Assembly: GCA_964433635.1 (NCBI GenBank)
Contig: CAYSSG010000019.1
Coordinates: forward strand, 1-37,670
Source of the DNA: CAYSSG01 sp964433635
GTDB lineage: Bacteria; Atribacterota; Phoenicimicrobiia; Phoenicimicrobiales; Stramentimicrobiaceae
Length of the DNA: 37,670 nucleotides
Reading direction: 5' to 3'
Notes under the pieces: model-generated
What the model saw: the letters and a program-made list of their open reading frames with translations, nothing else
Told to the model about the DNA's origin: nothing
Databases searched by the model: none
In this document: piece after piece, positions 15,486-24,464 of the stretch
Numbering within the stretch: the first letter of the stretch is position 1
Layout of the letters: each line of letters starts with the position of its first letter
Program-made: the position numbers and the translations under genes

Positions 15486-17423
15486 TTATCTTGCCACTAA
15501 TTTTCCTTTTTGGGCAAGCCTGTTAGCAATTTCTTTCATCTCTAACTTTTCCAATGCTGATCTAGTTTGTTTGCCTGTTTTAATATCCCATTCCCAAAGG
15601 TTATAATATTCATCTAACATGTTATCATATTGTTTTTTATCGATTTTAAATCCTGTGTATGGACCCGATTTTACCTCTTCCTGCATAAATCTTTTGGGGG
15701 GCATATCATCATCCCGAGACATATTCGTATGCAGCTCATTAAATGCCTTTTCCATATTTCTGCCCAATGGCGCATAATAATCCATTAAATCTTTTTCATT
15801 CACATTCAATCCCATACCAGTGTTTATTAACTGAACAAAATCTGATATGTCAAGAAAATTTGCTCCAGACCATGTTCCGACATAATTGCATATACCCAGA
15901 TTATCTTCAATTTCTTTAGTTTTCCCCTGCCAAAAAACTCCATAAGCTTGATTTTCATAATCAACTACATTAAACTTACCAATACGTGGTTTAGGCCCAT
16001 ATCTTTTATTCCCCATGGTAGCCCCCCTGAGATGTCTGCCAGCAACTGGTGAAGTAGAAACTGCCAGCGCCCAAGCTTTGGGAACACGGAAAGGCTCTAT
16101 GGAAGGCTGCCCTTTCACATGTATGATATAATCTTCTGAATTTCCGCCAATATTTTTAGCTGCTTCAATTAATCCATCAGCTAATAAATTACCTAATCCT
16201 TCTCTGAGAGCCAGTTTTTTTAGCATTTCTATAAAAGATTTGCTATTACCCCAATTTAATTCCAATCCATTGGTCTCATTTTGTGAAATAATACCCTTCT
16301 CATATAATTCAAATGCCCACGATATCACTGATGCAGCAAAATCGCCATCTAAACCTAATTTGTTAGTCAGTATCCATGACTCTACTACTGCGTCCGGCTC
16401 CGAAACATCAACTCGGCAAGCATGCCCCATAATAGTATTAATCCAAAATCCCTCCCCTTTGGTTCCCTGGTATTCTCCTTTGCTTATTTCCATAAAGGGT
16501 ATGCAACCAGTTGGACATAAATAACATGCCCTGACCTTTTTTACCATACTGGGAACTCCATTTTGGAGATTCATTAATCTGATTCTTTTTTCGTATTCCC
16601 ACTGGTCATCCTGTCCGTTTTTAGCAACAATATTAGTATTCCATCCTTCCCATTCAGGATTTGCATAAAAATTCAAAGGAGCTTTTCTCATAAGAGCAGT
16701 GCTTTCTTGGTTTATACACTTTTTGTTGCATTCTGCCACCACAGCCATAAACTTATTCGGTTCAGCAACATTTATTTTCCCATGTCCGCGAACTACTACA
16801 GCCTTAAGCTTTTTGTCTCCCATAACGCAACCCACACCTGAGCCGCCAGCAGCTTTTGCTGTATCAACTATAATGGCTGAACCCCTTACCAGATTTTCTC
16901 CCGCGGGACCGATTGAAGCAATTTTAATATCCCTATCTCCGATTTCTGCTCGTAGTAGTTCTTCTGTTTCAAAGGTATCTTTTCCCCATAAATTCTCTGC
17001 ATTTCTAACCTGAATATCATTATCATTAATATACAGATAAACCGGACTTTTTGCTTTACCGATAATAATTAGATTATCATAACCGGCGTATTTCAACTCA
17101 GGACCCCAAAATCCTCCCACATTTGCTGAACCCTTTCCTCCATTAAATACATTAATGGTAGAAATATCAACACGACATGCTCCAGGAGCCATTGTTCCTA
17201 CCATGCTGCCAACACCAAAACAAAGAAGATTTTCTGGATCAGACCATCTGGTATTCTGTCCAATTTTTTCCAGCATGATTAGAGAATTAATTCCTCTTCC
17301 CCCTAAAGTTTTTAAGGCATACTTTTCAGTATTTTCATTCCATATTTTATTATCAGATAAGTCTATCCATAATATTTTGCCTGCTAAACAACCTCTAATG
17401 CTTCTATTCTTACTCATCATCAT
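15486..17423 (-). CDS. Aldehyde:ferredoxin oxidoreductase family protein
   Basis: 645 residues with all three AOR domains. The N-terminal domain includes GGRGINS (41-47). The Fe4S4 ligands are Cys300, Cys303 and Cys307 (CYLCPTGC) and Cys512 (LGICNY). The molybdopterin-binding segment SPVAGRHLRG lies near 458-467. Family members oxidise aldehydes to acids with a tungsten or molybdenum bis-pterin cofactor and pass electrons to ferredoxin. The gene overlaps the upstream ferredoxin gene by four bases, so the two proteins probably form a complex. Of three successive ATG codons the third, at 17417, is best spaced from AAGGG. The substrate in this ureide/pyrimidine cluster is unknown. A truncated relative is at 36936. 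Confidence 0.92.
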   Translation of the reverse strand: MMMSKNRSIRGCLAGKILWIDLSDNKIWNENTEKYALKTLGGRGINSLIMLEKIGQNTRWSDPENLLCFGVGSMVGTMAPGACRVDISTINVFNGGKGSANVGGFWGPELKYAGYDNLIIIGKAKSPVYLYINDNDIQVRNAENLWGKDTFETEELLRAEIGDRDIKIASIGPAGENLVRGSAIIVDTAKAAGGSGVGCVMGDKKLKAVVVRGHGKINVAEPNKFMAVVAECNKKCINQESTALMRKAPLNFYANPEWEGWNTNIVAKNGQDDQWEYEKRIRLMNLQNGVPSMVKKVRACYLCPTGCIPFMEISKGEYQGTKGEGFWINTIMGHACRVDVSEPDAVVESWILTNKLGLDGDFAASVISWAFELYEKGIISQNETNGLELNWGNSKSFIEMLKKLALREGLGNLLADGLIEAAKNIGGNSEDYIIHVKGQPSIEPFRVPKAWALAVSTSPVAGRHLRGATMGNKRYGPKPRIGKFNVVDYENQAYGVFWQGKTKEIEDNLGICNYVGTWSGANFLDISDFVQLINTGMGLNVNEKDLMDYYAPLGRNMEKAFNELHTNMSRDDDMPPKRFMQEEVKSGPYTGFKIDKKQYDNMLDEYYNLWEWDIKTGKQTRSALEKLEMKEIANRLAQKGKLVAR

Positions 17424-17674
17424 TTCCCTTCATTTCCCCCGCTTGATAGACTTAGAGCCCCATAAGAACAGTATTTAAGACACAAAGGAATTTCTTCCCC
17501 AGAACATTGGTCACAAGTTGAAATAATCCTCCACTCAGCTTCGCCGCTAACCGGATTACGGTATACTTTTATGCTGCTTTTATCCGGCCAAAAAGTACGA
17601 GTATGATGAAATGAGCAGGCTAATTGGCAGGATTTACAGTAATAACACAAATTAGCATCTCTTTTTATTTTCAA
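17420..17674 (-). CDS. Small Fe-S ferredoxin partner of the AOR
   Basis: 84 residues with two cysteine groups: CYYCKSCQLAC (residues about 10-20) and CDQCSGEEIPLCLKYC in the second half. This is the layout of the ferredoxin-like electron-transfer subunits (HycB/PorD-like) found beside AORs. It would take electrons from the AOR cluster to a soluble ferredoxin or other acceptor. Its stop overlaps the AOR start by four bases. The short sequence between the cysteine groups replaces a full bacterial ferredoxin repeat, so one cluster may be unusual. Confidence 0.85.
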   Translation of the reverse strand: MKIKRDANLCYYCKSCQLACSFHHTRTFWPDKSSIKVYRNPVSGEAEWRIISTCDQCSGEEIPLCLKYCSYGALSLSSGGNEGK

Positions 17675-17717
17675 AAGTTTACCTTTCTATGCTGCCTCAA
17701 GATTAATTAATTTACAT

Positions 17718-19136
17718 TTAATTTTTTAACAGCTCTTTTCCGGCAATACCGGCTTTCGTCATTTCATAAGGATCCAGTATTTTATTCAGTTTATCTTCCT
17801 CCAGTATTTTATGCTCCAAGACAACCTCTCTTACACTCTTATTACCTATAAAAGCTTCTCTAGCAACCAGACAAGTTTTTTCATAACCAATATGTGGATT
17901 TAAGGCAGTTATAATACCAATGCTTCTCTCCACAAATTCCCGGCATCTTTGTTCATTAGCTATTATCCCATCAATGCATTTTTCTCTGAGCATATTCTGG
18001 ACGTTAGCCATTAAATCAAAACTCTGCATTAAATTAAATGCCAATACCGGTTCCATGACATTTAGTTCTAATTGACCTGCCTCAGCCGCTAAATTAATGG
18101 TAACATCATTGCCTATGATCTGAAATACCACCTGATTAGTTGCCTCGAGAATTACCGGATTTACTTTTCCTGGCATGATAGATGAACCAGGTTGAACTTC
18201 AGGCAATCTTATCTCATATAAACCTGCCCGTGGGCCAGAAGCCATTAACCTTAAATCATTACATATTTTAGATAATACCACTGCCCATGCTTTGATAGCT
18301 GATGAAGCTTCTACATAAGCATCGGCATTTTGGGTAGCATCTACTAAATCTTCTGCTATAAGCAAATCAAACCCTGACATTTCTCTTAGTCTTGTTTCTA
18401 CCAGTTTAATATATTCAGGCTCAGCATTAAGGCAAGTTCCTACTGCTGTTGCTCCCATATTTATTGTTTTTAGTCCTTCTATCGACTGAGCTATTCTTTC
18501 TCGTGACCTTTTTGCGGCATTAGCATGAGCTAAAAATTCCTGTCCTAACCGGATAGGAACCGCATCCTGTAAATGAGTTCTGCCCATTTTTAAAACATGG
18601 TCAAATTCCTTAGCTTTGGTCCGAAAAGACTTCTCTAATTTATCGGTAGCTTCTAATAATGCCTGGGATTTTATGAGTAGTGCTATTTTGATGGCTGTGG
18701 GAACTGCATCATTAGTAGATTGAGACATATTTACATGGGTTAGGGATGATATAATCGAGCTGTCTCCCTTTTTGCCTTCTCCGTATAATTCTATTGCTCT
18801 GTTGGTAATTACCTCATTGGCATTCATATTATTAGAAGTGCCTGCTCCACCCTGAATTGGATCTAGCACGAATTCTTCATTCAGTTTACCATCAATAACC
18901 TCTTGAGCAGCATCCATAATAGCCTTAGCCCGTTTTTCATCAAGTAGACCAATTTCCATATTGGCTTTTGCCGCAGCTTTCTTAACAATCCCTAATGCCT
19001 TAATAAAATCTTTGTCCATCTTATAACCAGTTAATTTAAAGTTTTCCATTGCTCTTAGGGTCTGTACCCCATAGTAAACATCATTGGGAATTTCTTTCGT
19101 CCCCAATAAATCCTCTTCAATACGATACTCTTTCAA
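17718..19136 (-). CDS. aspA: Aspartate ammonia-lyase (aspartase)
   Basis: Splits L-aspartate to fumarate and ammonia. The 472-residue protein has the superfamily signature GSSIMPGKVNP (317-327). The active-site residues known from Bacillus aspartase occur at the same numbers: Ser140-Thr141-Asn142, Thr187-His188, catalytic Ser318, Lys324 and Asn326. The beginning EEDLLGTKEIPNDVYYG is typical of aspartase rather than class II fumarase. The start is TTG at 19136 with AAGGAGAG upstream. It stands next to malic enzyme and a separate class I fumarase, which supports a role in breaking down aspartate to pyruvate. GC content is about 38 percent on a sampled line, unlike the following gene block. Confidence 0.93.
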   Translation of the reverse strand: MKEYRIEEDLLGTKEIPNDVYYGVQTLRAMENFKLTGYKMDKDFIKALGIVKKAAAKANMEIGLLDEKRAKAIMDAAQEVIDGKLNEEFVLDPIQGGAGTSNNMNANEVITNRAIELYGEGKKGDSSIISSLTHVNMSQSTNDAVPTAIKIALLIKSQALLEATDKLEKSFRTKAKEFDHVLKMGRTHLQDAVPIRLGQEFLAHANAAKRSRERIAQSIEGLKTINMGATAVGTCLNAEPEYIKLVETRLREMSGFDLLIAEDLVDATQNADAYVEASSAIKAWAVVLSKICNDLRLMASGPRAGLYEIRLPEVQPGSSIMPGKVNPVILEATNQVVFQIIGNDVTINLAAEAGQLELNVMEPVLAFNLMQSFDLMANVQNMLREKCIDGIIANEQRCREFVERSIGIITALNPHIGYEKTCLVAREAFIGNKSVREVVLEHKILEEDKLNKILDPYEMTKAGIAGKELLKN

Positions 19137-19218
19137 TTTAAATCTCTCCTTTGACTTATTATTCTTTCTTTACCTTATTTGCTATTACTTATTTAATACA
19201 GTTTCCTAAAAACATGCT

Positions 19219-20394
19219 CTATATCCTCGCTACCCCGGTATCACGTGCTGCCTGGGCTACTGCTTCGGCCTCCTTGGCCATGACTTCAGGATGGAAGACA
19301 TTGGGGATGAAGTTGGTCTCACTTAGCTCATCTTCCGGGATAACCAAGGCGATGGCATGGGCTGCTGCTAACTTCATCTCTTCATTGATCTCTTTAGCCC
19401 TTACCTGGAGAGCTCCTTTGAAGATAGCCGGGAATCCCAAGCAATTGTTGACCTGATTGGGGAAGTCGGAACGACCGGTAGCGATGATACGGGCACCACC
19501 GGCTTTGGCCTCCTCAGGTAAGATCTCAGGGGTGGGGTTGGCCATGGCAAAGATGATGGGATCAGGGGCCATTGTCCTAACCATATCCCTGTTTACCAGA
19601 TTGGGACCGGACAATCCCAAAAACACATCAGCACCGACTAACGCATCAGCCAGGGTGCCTCTTAGTTTTCTTCTGTTGGTGATCTTGGCCATCTCTTCCT
19701 TGGCCGAATTCATGTTCTCAGGGCGTCCTTCATAGACCATACCCTTAGAATCACAGAGGATGATATCTTGGGCACCGGCAGAAAGCAAGAATTTGGTGAC
19801 GGCAATGGCAGCAGCACCGGCACCGTTGACTATCATCTTTACCTCTTCTATCTTCTTGTGGGCTAGCTTTAGGGCATTGATCATTCCGGAGAGGACCACT
19901 ACGGCTGTGCCATGCTGATCATCATGGAAGACCGGGATATCGAGCGTTGCTTTCAGTCTTTGCTCTATTTCAAAACAGCGGGGGGCACTGATATCCTCTA
20001 GGTTGATGCCTCCGAATACCGGGGCCAGTAAGGTTACGGCCTGGACTATCTCATCCGGGTCTTTGGTGGCAAGACAGATGGGGAAGGCATCCACACCGGC
20101 AAAGTATTTAAAGAGGACGGCTTTGCCTTCCATCACCGGAATGGCGGCCTCCGGACCTATGTCTCCCAGTCCCAGTACGGCGGTACCGTCTGATACTACC
20201 GCTACCATATTGCCTTTGGTGGTATAGGTGTAGACCTGAGAGGGGTCTTTATTAATTACCCGGCAGGGTTCGGCTACCCCTGGGGTGTAGACGACAGCCA
20301 AATCGTGCATATCCTTGATTTTGGTTTTACTTACTACCTCAATCTTACCTCTGTTTTCGCTGTGCAGTTGAAGTGCTTCCTGATTTAAGTCCAT
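19219..20394 (-). CDS. Malic enzyme (decarboxylating, NAD(P))
   Basis: Oxidative decarboxylation of malate to pyruvate and CO2. 391 residues, the short bacterial form without the phosphotransacetylase domain of MaeB. Visible residues are Tyr36 (VVYTPGVAEP), Lys91 (MEGKAVLFKYF), the metal site NLEDI (131-135) with FHDDQHGTA (156-164), and the dinucleotide loop GAGAAAIA (191-198) with Asp215 after the second strand, which favours NAD. A clear AAGGAG ribosome site precedes the ATG. It follows the fumarase genes directly, so fumarate from aspartase can go through malate to pyruvate. Composition is about 50-58 percent GC on sampled lines, well above the neighbours. Confidence 0.93.
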   Translation of the reverse strand: MDLNQEALQLHSENRGKIEVVSKTKIKDMHDLAVVYTPGVAEPCRVINKDPSQVYTYTTKGNMVAVVSDGTAVLGLGDIGPEAAIPVMEGKAVLFKYFAGVDAFPICLATKDPDEIVQAVTLLAPVFGGINLEDISAPRCFEIEQRLKATLDIPVFHDDQHGTAVVVLSGMINALKLAHKKIEEVKMIVNGAGAAAIAVTKFLLSAGAQDIILCDSKGMVYEGRPENMNSAKEEMAKITNRRKLRGTLADALVGADVFLGLSGPNLVNRDMVRTMAPDPIIFAMANPTPEILPEEAKAGGARIIATGRSDFPNQVNNCLGFPAIFKGALQVRAKEINEEMKLAAAHAIALVIPEDELSETNFIPNVFHPEVMAKEAEAVAQAARDTGVARI

Positions 20395-20425
20395 TTTTTA
20401 TCTCCTTTTTCTGTCTTCATGGATT

Positions 20426-20986
20426 CTATGGTTCTTTCCTATATTTAGGGGGTTCACTTTCATAAAGGTTATTCCCGTAAGCATCGATACAGACAATGGC
20501 GGGAAAATCCTCCACATAATAACGGTGAATGGCCTCGGCTCCCAGATCGGGATAGGCAATCACCTCAGATTTTTTTATAGTTCTGGCAATTAAGGCCGCA
20601 GCTCCTCCGATGGCTGCAAAATAGACCGCCTTATTCTTCTTCATACTGTCAATTACTTCCTGAGAACGTAGACCTTTGCCGATCATGCCCTTCAGTCCCT
20701 GCTCCAGTAGAGCTGGGGTATAAGGGTCCATGCGGTAACTGGTCGTAGGACCAGCAGGACCGCAGGCATAACCTGGCTTGGCCGGGGCAGGCCCTACATA
20801 ATAGATAATTTGACCTGTTATGGGGACAGGCAAATCCTTTCCCTCTTTAATCAACTCATAGAGTCTCTTGTGGGCAGCATCTCTTCCGGTATAGATATAC
20901 CCTGAGATTGTAACCGAATCGCCAGCTTTCAGCTTTAAGATGGTGGCTTCCTCCAGGGGAGTGGTAATCTTCATTTCTCTACTCAT
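20426..20986 (-). CDS. Class I fumarate hydratase, beta subunit
   Basis: 186 residues corresponding to the C-terminal half of E. coli FumA. It has LKAGDSVTISGYIYTGRDAAHKRL near the N-terminus, GPAPAKPGYACGPAGPTTSYRMD in the middle and the FPAIVCIDAYGNNLY ending. With the alpha subunit encoded just upstream it forms the Fe-S hydro-lyase that interconverts fumarate and malate; L-tartrate dehydratase is the main alternative for such pairs, but aspartase and malic enzyme next door favour fumarate. It has a good ribosome site (AAGGAG). Confidence 0.92.
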   Translation of the reverse strand: MSREMKITTPLEEATILKLKAGDSVTISGYIYTGRDAAHKRLYELIKEGKDLPVPITGQIIYYVGPAPAKPGYACGPAGPTTSYRMDPYTPALLEQGLKGMIGKGLRSQEVIDSMKKNKAVYFAAIGGAAALIARTIKKSEVIAYPDLGAEAIHRYYVEDFPAIVCIDAYGNNLYESEPPKYRKEP

Positions 20987-21019
20987 CTAGGTAATCTCCT
21001 TCCATCAATAGTCCCTAAA

Positions 21020-21865
21020 TCATAATTCTGCTGAGGCATGGCGGGCAGCATGGCAGCAGACATTCACTGCTACCGGCATACCGGCTATATGGGTGGGTAG
21101 ATAATCAATATGGACAGCCAGAGCCGTGGTATTGCCGCCCAGGCCAGCCGGTCCAATGCCCAATTGATTGATTCTTGCTAAGGCTTCTTCTTCCATCTGG
21201 GCATACTTGGGATTGGCATTATGCCTTCCGAGGGGACGGGCAGTGGCCTTCTTGGCTATGACCATGGCCTGGTCGGCTGTTCCGCCGATGCCTACCCCTA
21301 TCACGGTAGGCGGGCAGGGATTGGGTCCGGCTTTTCTTACTGTATCGACAAGGAAGTCTAAAATGCCCTTGGCACCATGCGCAGCGGTCAGCATGGCCAG
21401 AGCACTCATATTTTCACTGCCAAAGCCTTTGGGCAGGACTGTTATCTTAATCTTATCTCCGGGGACGATATCGGTATAGATAAAGGCCGGGGTGTTGGTG
21501 GTAGTATTTTTTCTATCAAACACCGGATCAGCTACTACCGATTTCCTTAGGTAGCCTTCCCGATAGGCCTCCTCTACTCCTTTATTAATCGCCTCAACAT
21601 AGTCTCCGTTGATGATACATACTTCCTGTCCCACCTCCATAAATAATACTGCCAAACCGGTATCCTGACAGATAGCCAGCTCTTCAGCAGCGGCCAGGCG
21701 GTGATTGTCAATAATCATCTTTAAGGCATCCTGACCTACTTTCGATTTCTCCTGCTTTAAGGCTTGCTCTAATGCTGCTAAGACGTCTTCACCTATCTGA
21801 AAATTGGCTTTCAGGAACAGGCTTTTTACCTTTGCCGAAATCTCATTAGCTTCAATCTTTCTCAT
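21020..21865 (-). CDS. Class I fumarate hydratase, alpha subunit
   Basis: 281 residues corresponding to the N-terminal, Fe4S4-binding half of class I fumarase. Cluster ligands are Cys66 (ICQDTG), Cys184 (NPCPPT) and Cys270 or Cys271 (VNVCCHAARH). The oxygen-sensitive cluster fits an anaerobic lifestyle. It is the first gene of the fumarase-malic enzyme-aspartase run and is preceded by 480 bases of AT-rich intergenic DNA containing a TATAAT box and two ATGGAAC repeats. Its GC-rich composition matches the beta subunit and malic enzyme. Confidence 0.93.
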   Translation of the reverse strand: MRKIEANEISAKVKSLFLKANFQIGEDVLAALEQALKQEKSKVGQDALKMIIDNHRLAAAEELAICQDTGLAVLFMEVGQEVCIINGDYVEAINKGVEEAYREGYLRKSVVADPVFDRKNTTTNTPAFIYTDIVPGDKIKITVLPKGFGSENMSALAMLTAAHGAKGILDFLVDTVRKAGPNPCPPTVIGVGIGGTADQAMVIAKKATARPLGRHNANPKYAQMEEEALARINQLGIGPAGLGGNTTALAVHIDYLPTHIAGMPVAVNVCCHAARHASAEL

Positions 21866-22148
21866 TTGTCTGCTTGGTCTCCTTTTAATCCATTCTGCTG
21901 GACATTGGTTATCACATGGTGTAAATGAATATGCATTGCTTGTTTTGCTCTATATGGGTCTTTTGCCTGATGGGAATTAAATATTTCCTAAAACTGCTTT
22001 AATATTACACTTCACAAAACCTTTATTTCAGTTAGGATATTTTTCTAACTTCCAATATCATTTTTAAAACTAATTTGTAAAATTATTTCTCTTTAGCATT
22101 TACACAATGTTCATATTTTTGAATACTAACCTTTGCCATGGCTTTTGT

Positions 22149-22196
22149 GTTCCATATCATGGTAAATAGTTCCATAAATAATATAAAAAAATTATA
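22149..22196 (-). promoter_or_regulatory. Candidate promoter and IclR-type operator upstream of the fumarase genes
   Basis: On the minus strand a perfect -10 box TATAAT (22196-22191) is followed by two copies of TATGGAAC, ending at 22169 and 22149. Their 20-base spacing is two helical turns. The same ATATGGAAC string occurs in the palindrome over the iclR promoter (31782-31798). I find no good -35 box. Control by the cluster's IclR protein is inference. Confidence 0.4.
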
Positions 22197-22293
22197 CTTA
22201 GAAACAAACTCTTTAAATTTTTAATTCTTTATGATGCTTACGCTGCAAGCTATATAAATTTATTTTAATAAAATAAATAAAAATAGAGATGGG

Positions 22294-22326
22294 AGGGACT
22301 GTAACCAATAAGTAATTACAGTCCCT
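22294..22326 (-). terminator. Hairpin after livK, probable terminator
   Basis: AGGGACTGTAA (22294-22304) pairs perfectly with TTACAGTCCCT (22316-22326), an 11-bp stem with an 11-base loop. On the minus strand it begins 19 bases after the livK stop and is followed by a T-rich stretch that is interrupted, so termination may be partial. Confidence 0.6.
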
Positions 22327-22345
22327 ATGCTTAAGGATTATTTTA

Positions 22346-23578
22346 TTATCTTTCTTTCCAAGCTGGAGCCGGATACAATGGTGCACTTTCTTGTGAGCTT
22401 TCAGGATAAACAATTTTAAATTCCTTGTTTTGAACCTGAATTACAGGATGCAGCCATTGAATATTCTGTCCCCTTTCATTAAATTCGACAGCAGGCCAGG
22501 TAGTTAGTTCAATATTCATGCTGATCAAAGCTTCTCTAACTTTTTCTGTTTCAATCGTACCAGCTTTTTCAATAGCAAGCTGAAGTACACTTCCTGCTGC
22601 ACTTGAACTGGCAGTCCAGTATTGTCCTCTGAAATCTTCTCCAAACAAGTCTTTGCATGCTTTCATGTAATTTTCGGTTGTTCCGAATATGGGATCTTCT
22701 AACTGCATTCCCGGTAACCACCATTCACCCTCTACAGTATAATCACCGTCTGCACCCATTTCATCAATATAAGCAGGAACCATTACACCAACTGAGAAGG
22801 CATACAGTTTTGGATTAAAATCTAATTCTTTGCATTGTCTCATAACCATCAAGGAATCAGCGGTATATCCACCAACACCTAAAACATCTGGGTTCAATCC
22901 TTTAACCTTGGTCAATAAAGCGGATACGTCCGTTGAACCAGCAGGATATTTTTCAAACAAAACTACATCAAAACCTAATTCTTTACAAGCTTTATCAAAT
23001 CCTTCGGCACAGCTTAAAGGAAATAAGTCGTTAGCAGCAATTATGGCAACAGTTTTTGGCTTGGGATCCAGCATTTCATTCATCATATAGGCGACAGGTG
23101 CCATCAGCATCGGTGCTGGAGGAAGAATCGAGAATACATATTTGTAACCTCTTTCATAGATATTAGTAGCATTTGCTTCCGGTGCAATGGTGATAACACC
23201 GTATTTTTCTCCAATTGCAGAGGTGGCGAAGGTGATAGCGCTGGAATAAGGCCCGCCTAAGAAATGAACCTTATCTTCAGTAATCAATTTTTCAGTTAAC
23301 TTGGCACCACGAACCGGGTCACTCTCATCATCATAGTAAATAATCTCAACACCATAGGTTTTACCGTCAGCTTTAATCCCACCATGTTCGTTAACCCATT
23401 TTTCCCATACTTCATATCCTTGTTTAACCAAATTGCCTTCATAGGCAACTTTACCGGTCAGTGAAACCGCTGCTCCAATCTTAATTACATCATCAAACTG
23501 TTGAGCGGCAAATGTAGTTCCAACTGCTACTAACAAAAGCAAGCTTACTAAAAACATTACTGATAATTTTTTAATCAT
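22346..23578 (-). CDS. livK: ABC transporter substrate-binding protein, Liv family (system 1)
   Basis: Periplasmic type I binding protein of about 410 residues. A signal peptide (MIKKLSVMFLVSLLLLVAVGT, cleavage near TFA-AQ) has no lipobox. The mature protein opens with IKIGAAVSLTGKVAYEGNLVKQGYEVW, the family pattern. I start at ATG 23578, nine bases after GAGG; a GTG five codons earlier overlaps that site. It is encoded last, after its permeases and ATPases, with its own hairpin downstream, which is common for abundant binding proteins. Liv-family proteins bind amino acids but also urea, amides and aromatic acids. The position between pyrD and the fumarase genes makes a ureide or pyrimidine a reasonable candidate. 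Confidence 0.9.
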   Translation of the reverse strand: MIKKLSVMFLVSLLLLVAVGTTFAAQQFDDVIKIGAAVSLTGKVAYEGNLVKQGYEVWEKWVNEHGGIKADGKTYGVEIIYYDDESDPVRGAKLTEKLITEDKVHFLGGPYSSAITFATSAIGEKYGVITIAPEANATNIYERGYKYVFSILPPAPMLMAPVAYMMNEMLDPKPKTVAIIAANDLFPLSCAEGFDKACKELGFDVVLFEKYPAGSTDVSALLTKVKGLNPDVLGVGGYTADSLMVMRQCKELDFNPKLYAFSVGVMVPAYIDEMGADGDYTVEGEWWLPGMQLEDPIFGTTENYMKACKDLFGEDFRGQYWTASSSAAGSVLQLAIEKAGTIETEKVREALISMNIELTTWPAVEFNERGQNIQWLHPVIQVQNKEFKIVYPESSQESAPLYPAPAWKER

Positions 23579-23735
23579 TATTATTTTCCTCACTTTATTT
23601 TTTATTTTTCAATCTATCATTAACAATTAAAACTTATCTTTATTTTACCACCTCCTTGCTTACAAAATATTGCTTGACCTCAATACTATCTCTTTCTAGC
23701 AACAAAATGGCATTAACATATTATATAGATAATGA

Positions 23736-24464
23736 TTAAGCAATACCCAGATAAGCAGCCTTTATATGCTTATTCTTAGCTAATTGATCAGCGCTGTCCT
23801 TCATAACTGTGTGACCACCCTCCAACACATAACCTCGGTCAGCAACATCTAAAGCCACCTGCACATCCTGCTCTACTATAAGAATTGTTAAAGCCTCTTC
23901 GTCTCTCAGTTTAATAATGGTTTCAGTTAAATCATCCACTACTACTGGAGCTAATCCCAGAGAGAGTTCATCAATAATCAGTAATGCAGGTTTTGACATG
24001 AGAGCCCGTCCAACTGCACACATTTGCTGTTCTCCGCCAGAAAGGTTTCCGGCATATTTATTCCTATATCCTCTGAGAGGCTTAAAAAGATTATAGACAA
24101 AATCAAGATCTTCCTTAAGGGTTTTTCGATCTGCTTTGCGCTGAAAAGCTCCCATTAATAAATTATCTTCTACTGTTAGTCCGAAGAAAAGGTGTCTACC
24201 TTCTGGTGCATAACCAATTCCCATTTTTATTCTTTCAGGAGAAGCAAGATTGGTAACATCTTTATCCTGATATTTTATCTGCCCGCTAAACGGTTTTAAG
24301 ATGCCCACAATATTGTTTAATAAAGTGCTTTTCCCTGCTCCGTTTGCCCCGATAATACATACAATTTCTTTTTTATTCAATTCAAAATTAATATCCCATA
24401 ATACCTGAATTGCACCGTAACCGGCATTTATTCCTATTGTCTGTAATAAAATGTCATTACTCAT
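23736..24464 (-). CDS. livF: Liv-type ABC transporter ATPase, LivF (system 1)
   Basis: 242 residues with Walker A GANGAGKST, signature LSGGEQQM, Walker B ALLIIDELSLGLAP and a switch region IVEQDVQVAL. It is the second ATPase of the heteromeric Liv-type importer. The start ATG shares a base with the stop of the upstream ATPase gene, indicating translational coupling. Family-standard in length and motifs. Confidence 0.92.
   Translation of the reverse strand: MSNDILLQTIGINAGYGAIQVLWDINFELNKKEIVCIIGANGAGKSTLLNNIVGILKPFSGQIKYQDKDVTNLASPERIKMGIGYAPEGRHLFFGLTVEDNLLMGAFQRKADRKTLKEDLDFVYNLFKPLRGYRNKYAGNLSGGEQQMCAVGRALMSKPALLIIDELSLGLAPVVVDDLTETIIKLRDEEALTILIVEQDVQVALDVADRGYVLEGGHTVMKDSADQLAKNKHIKAAYLGIA

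Larger units (their letters stand above)
21866..22345. other. Intergenic region between livK and the fumarase genes, 480 bases
   Basis: AT-rich and without a believable gene; a 66-codon frame across 22213-22413 overlaps the end of livK and has no coding character. It holds, from the livK side, the hairpin at 22294-22326, a TATAAT on the minus strand (22196-22191), two GTTCCATA repeats starting at 22149 and 22169, and a looser relative at 22109 (GTTCATATTTTTGAATA). About 240 bases of leader would separate such a promoter from the ribosome site. Confidence 0.6.

Noticed and set aside
22213..22413. A 66-codon minus-strand frame after livK
   Set aside because: It overlaps the livK end in another frame, contains the livK hairpin and has no protein-like character or ribosome site.
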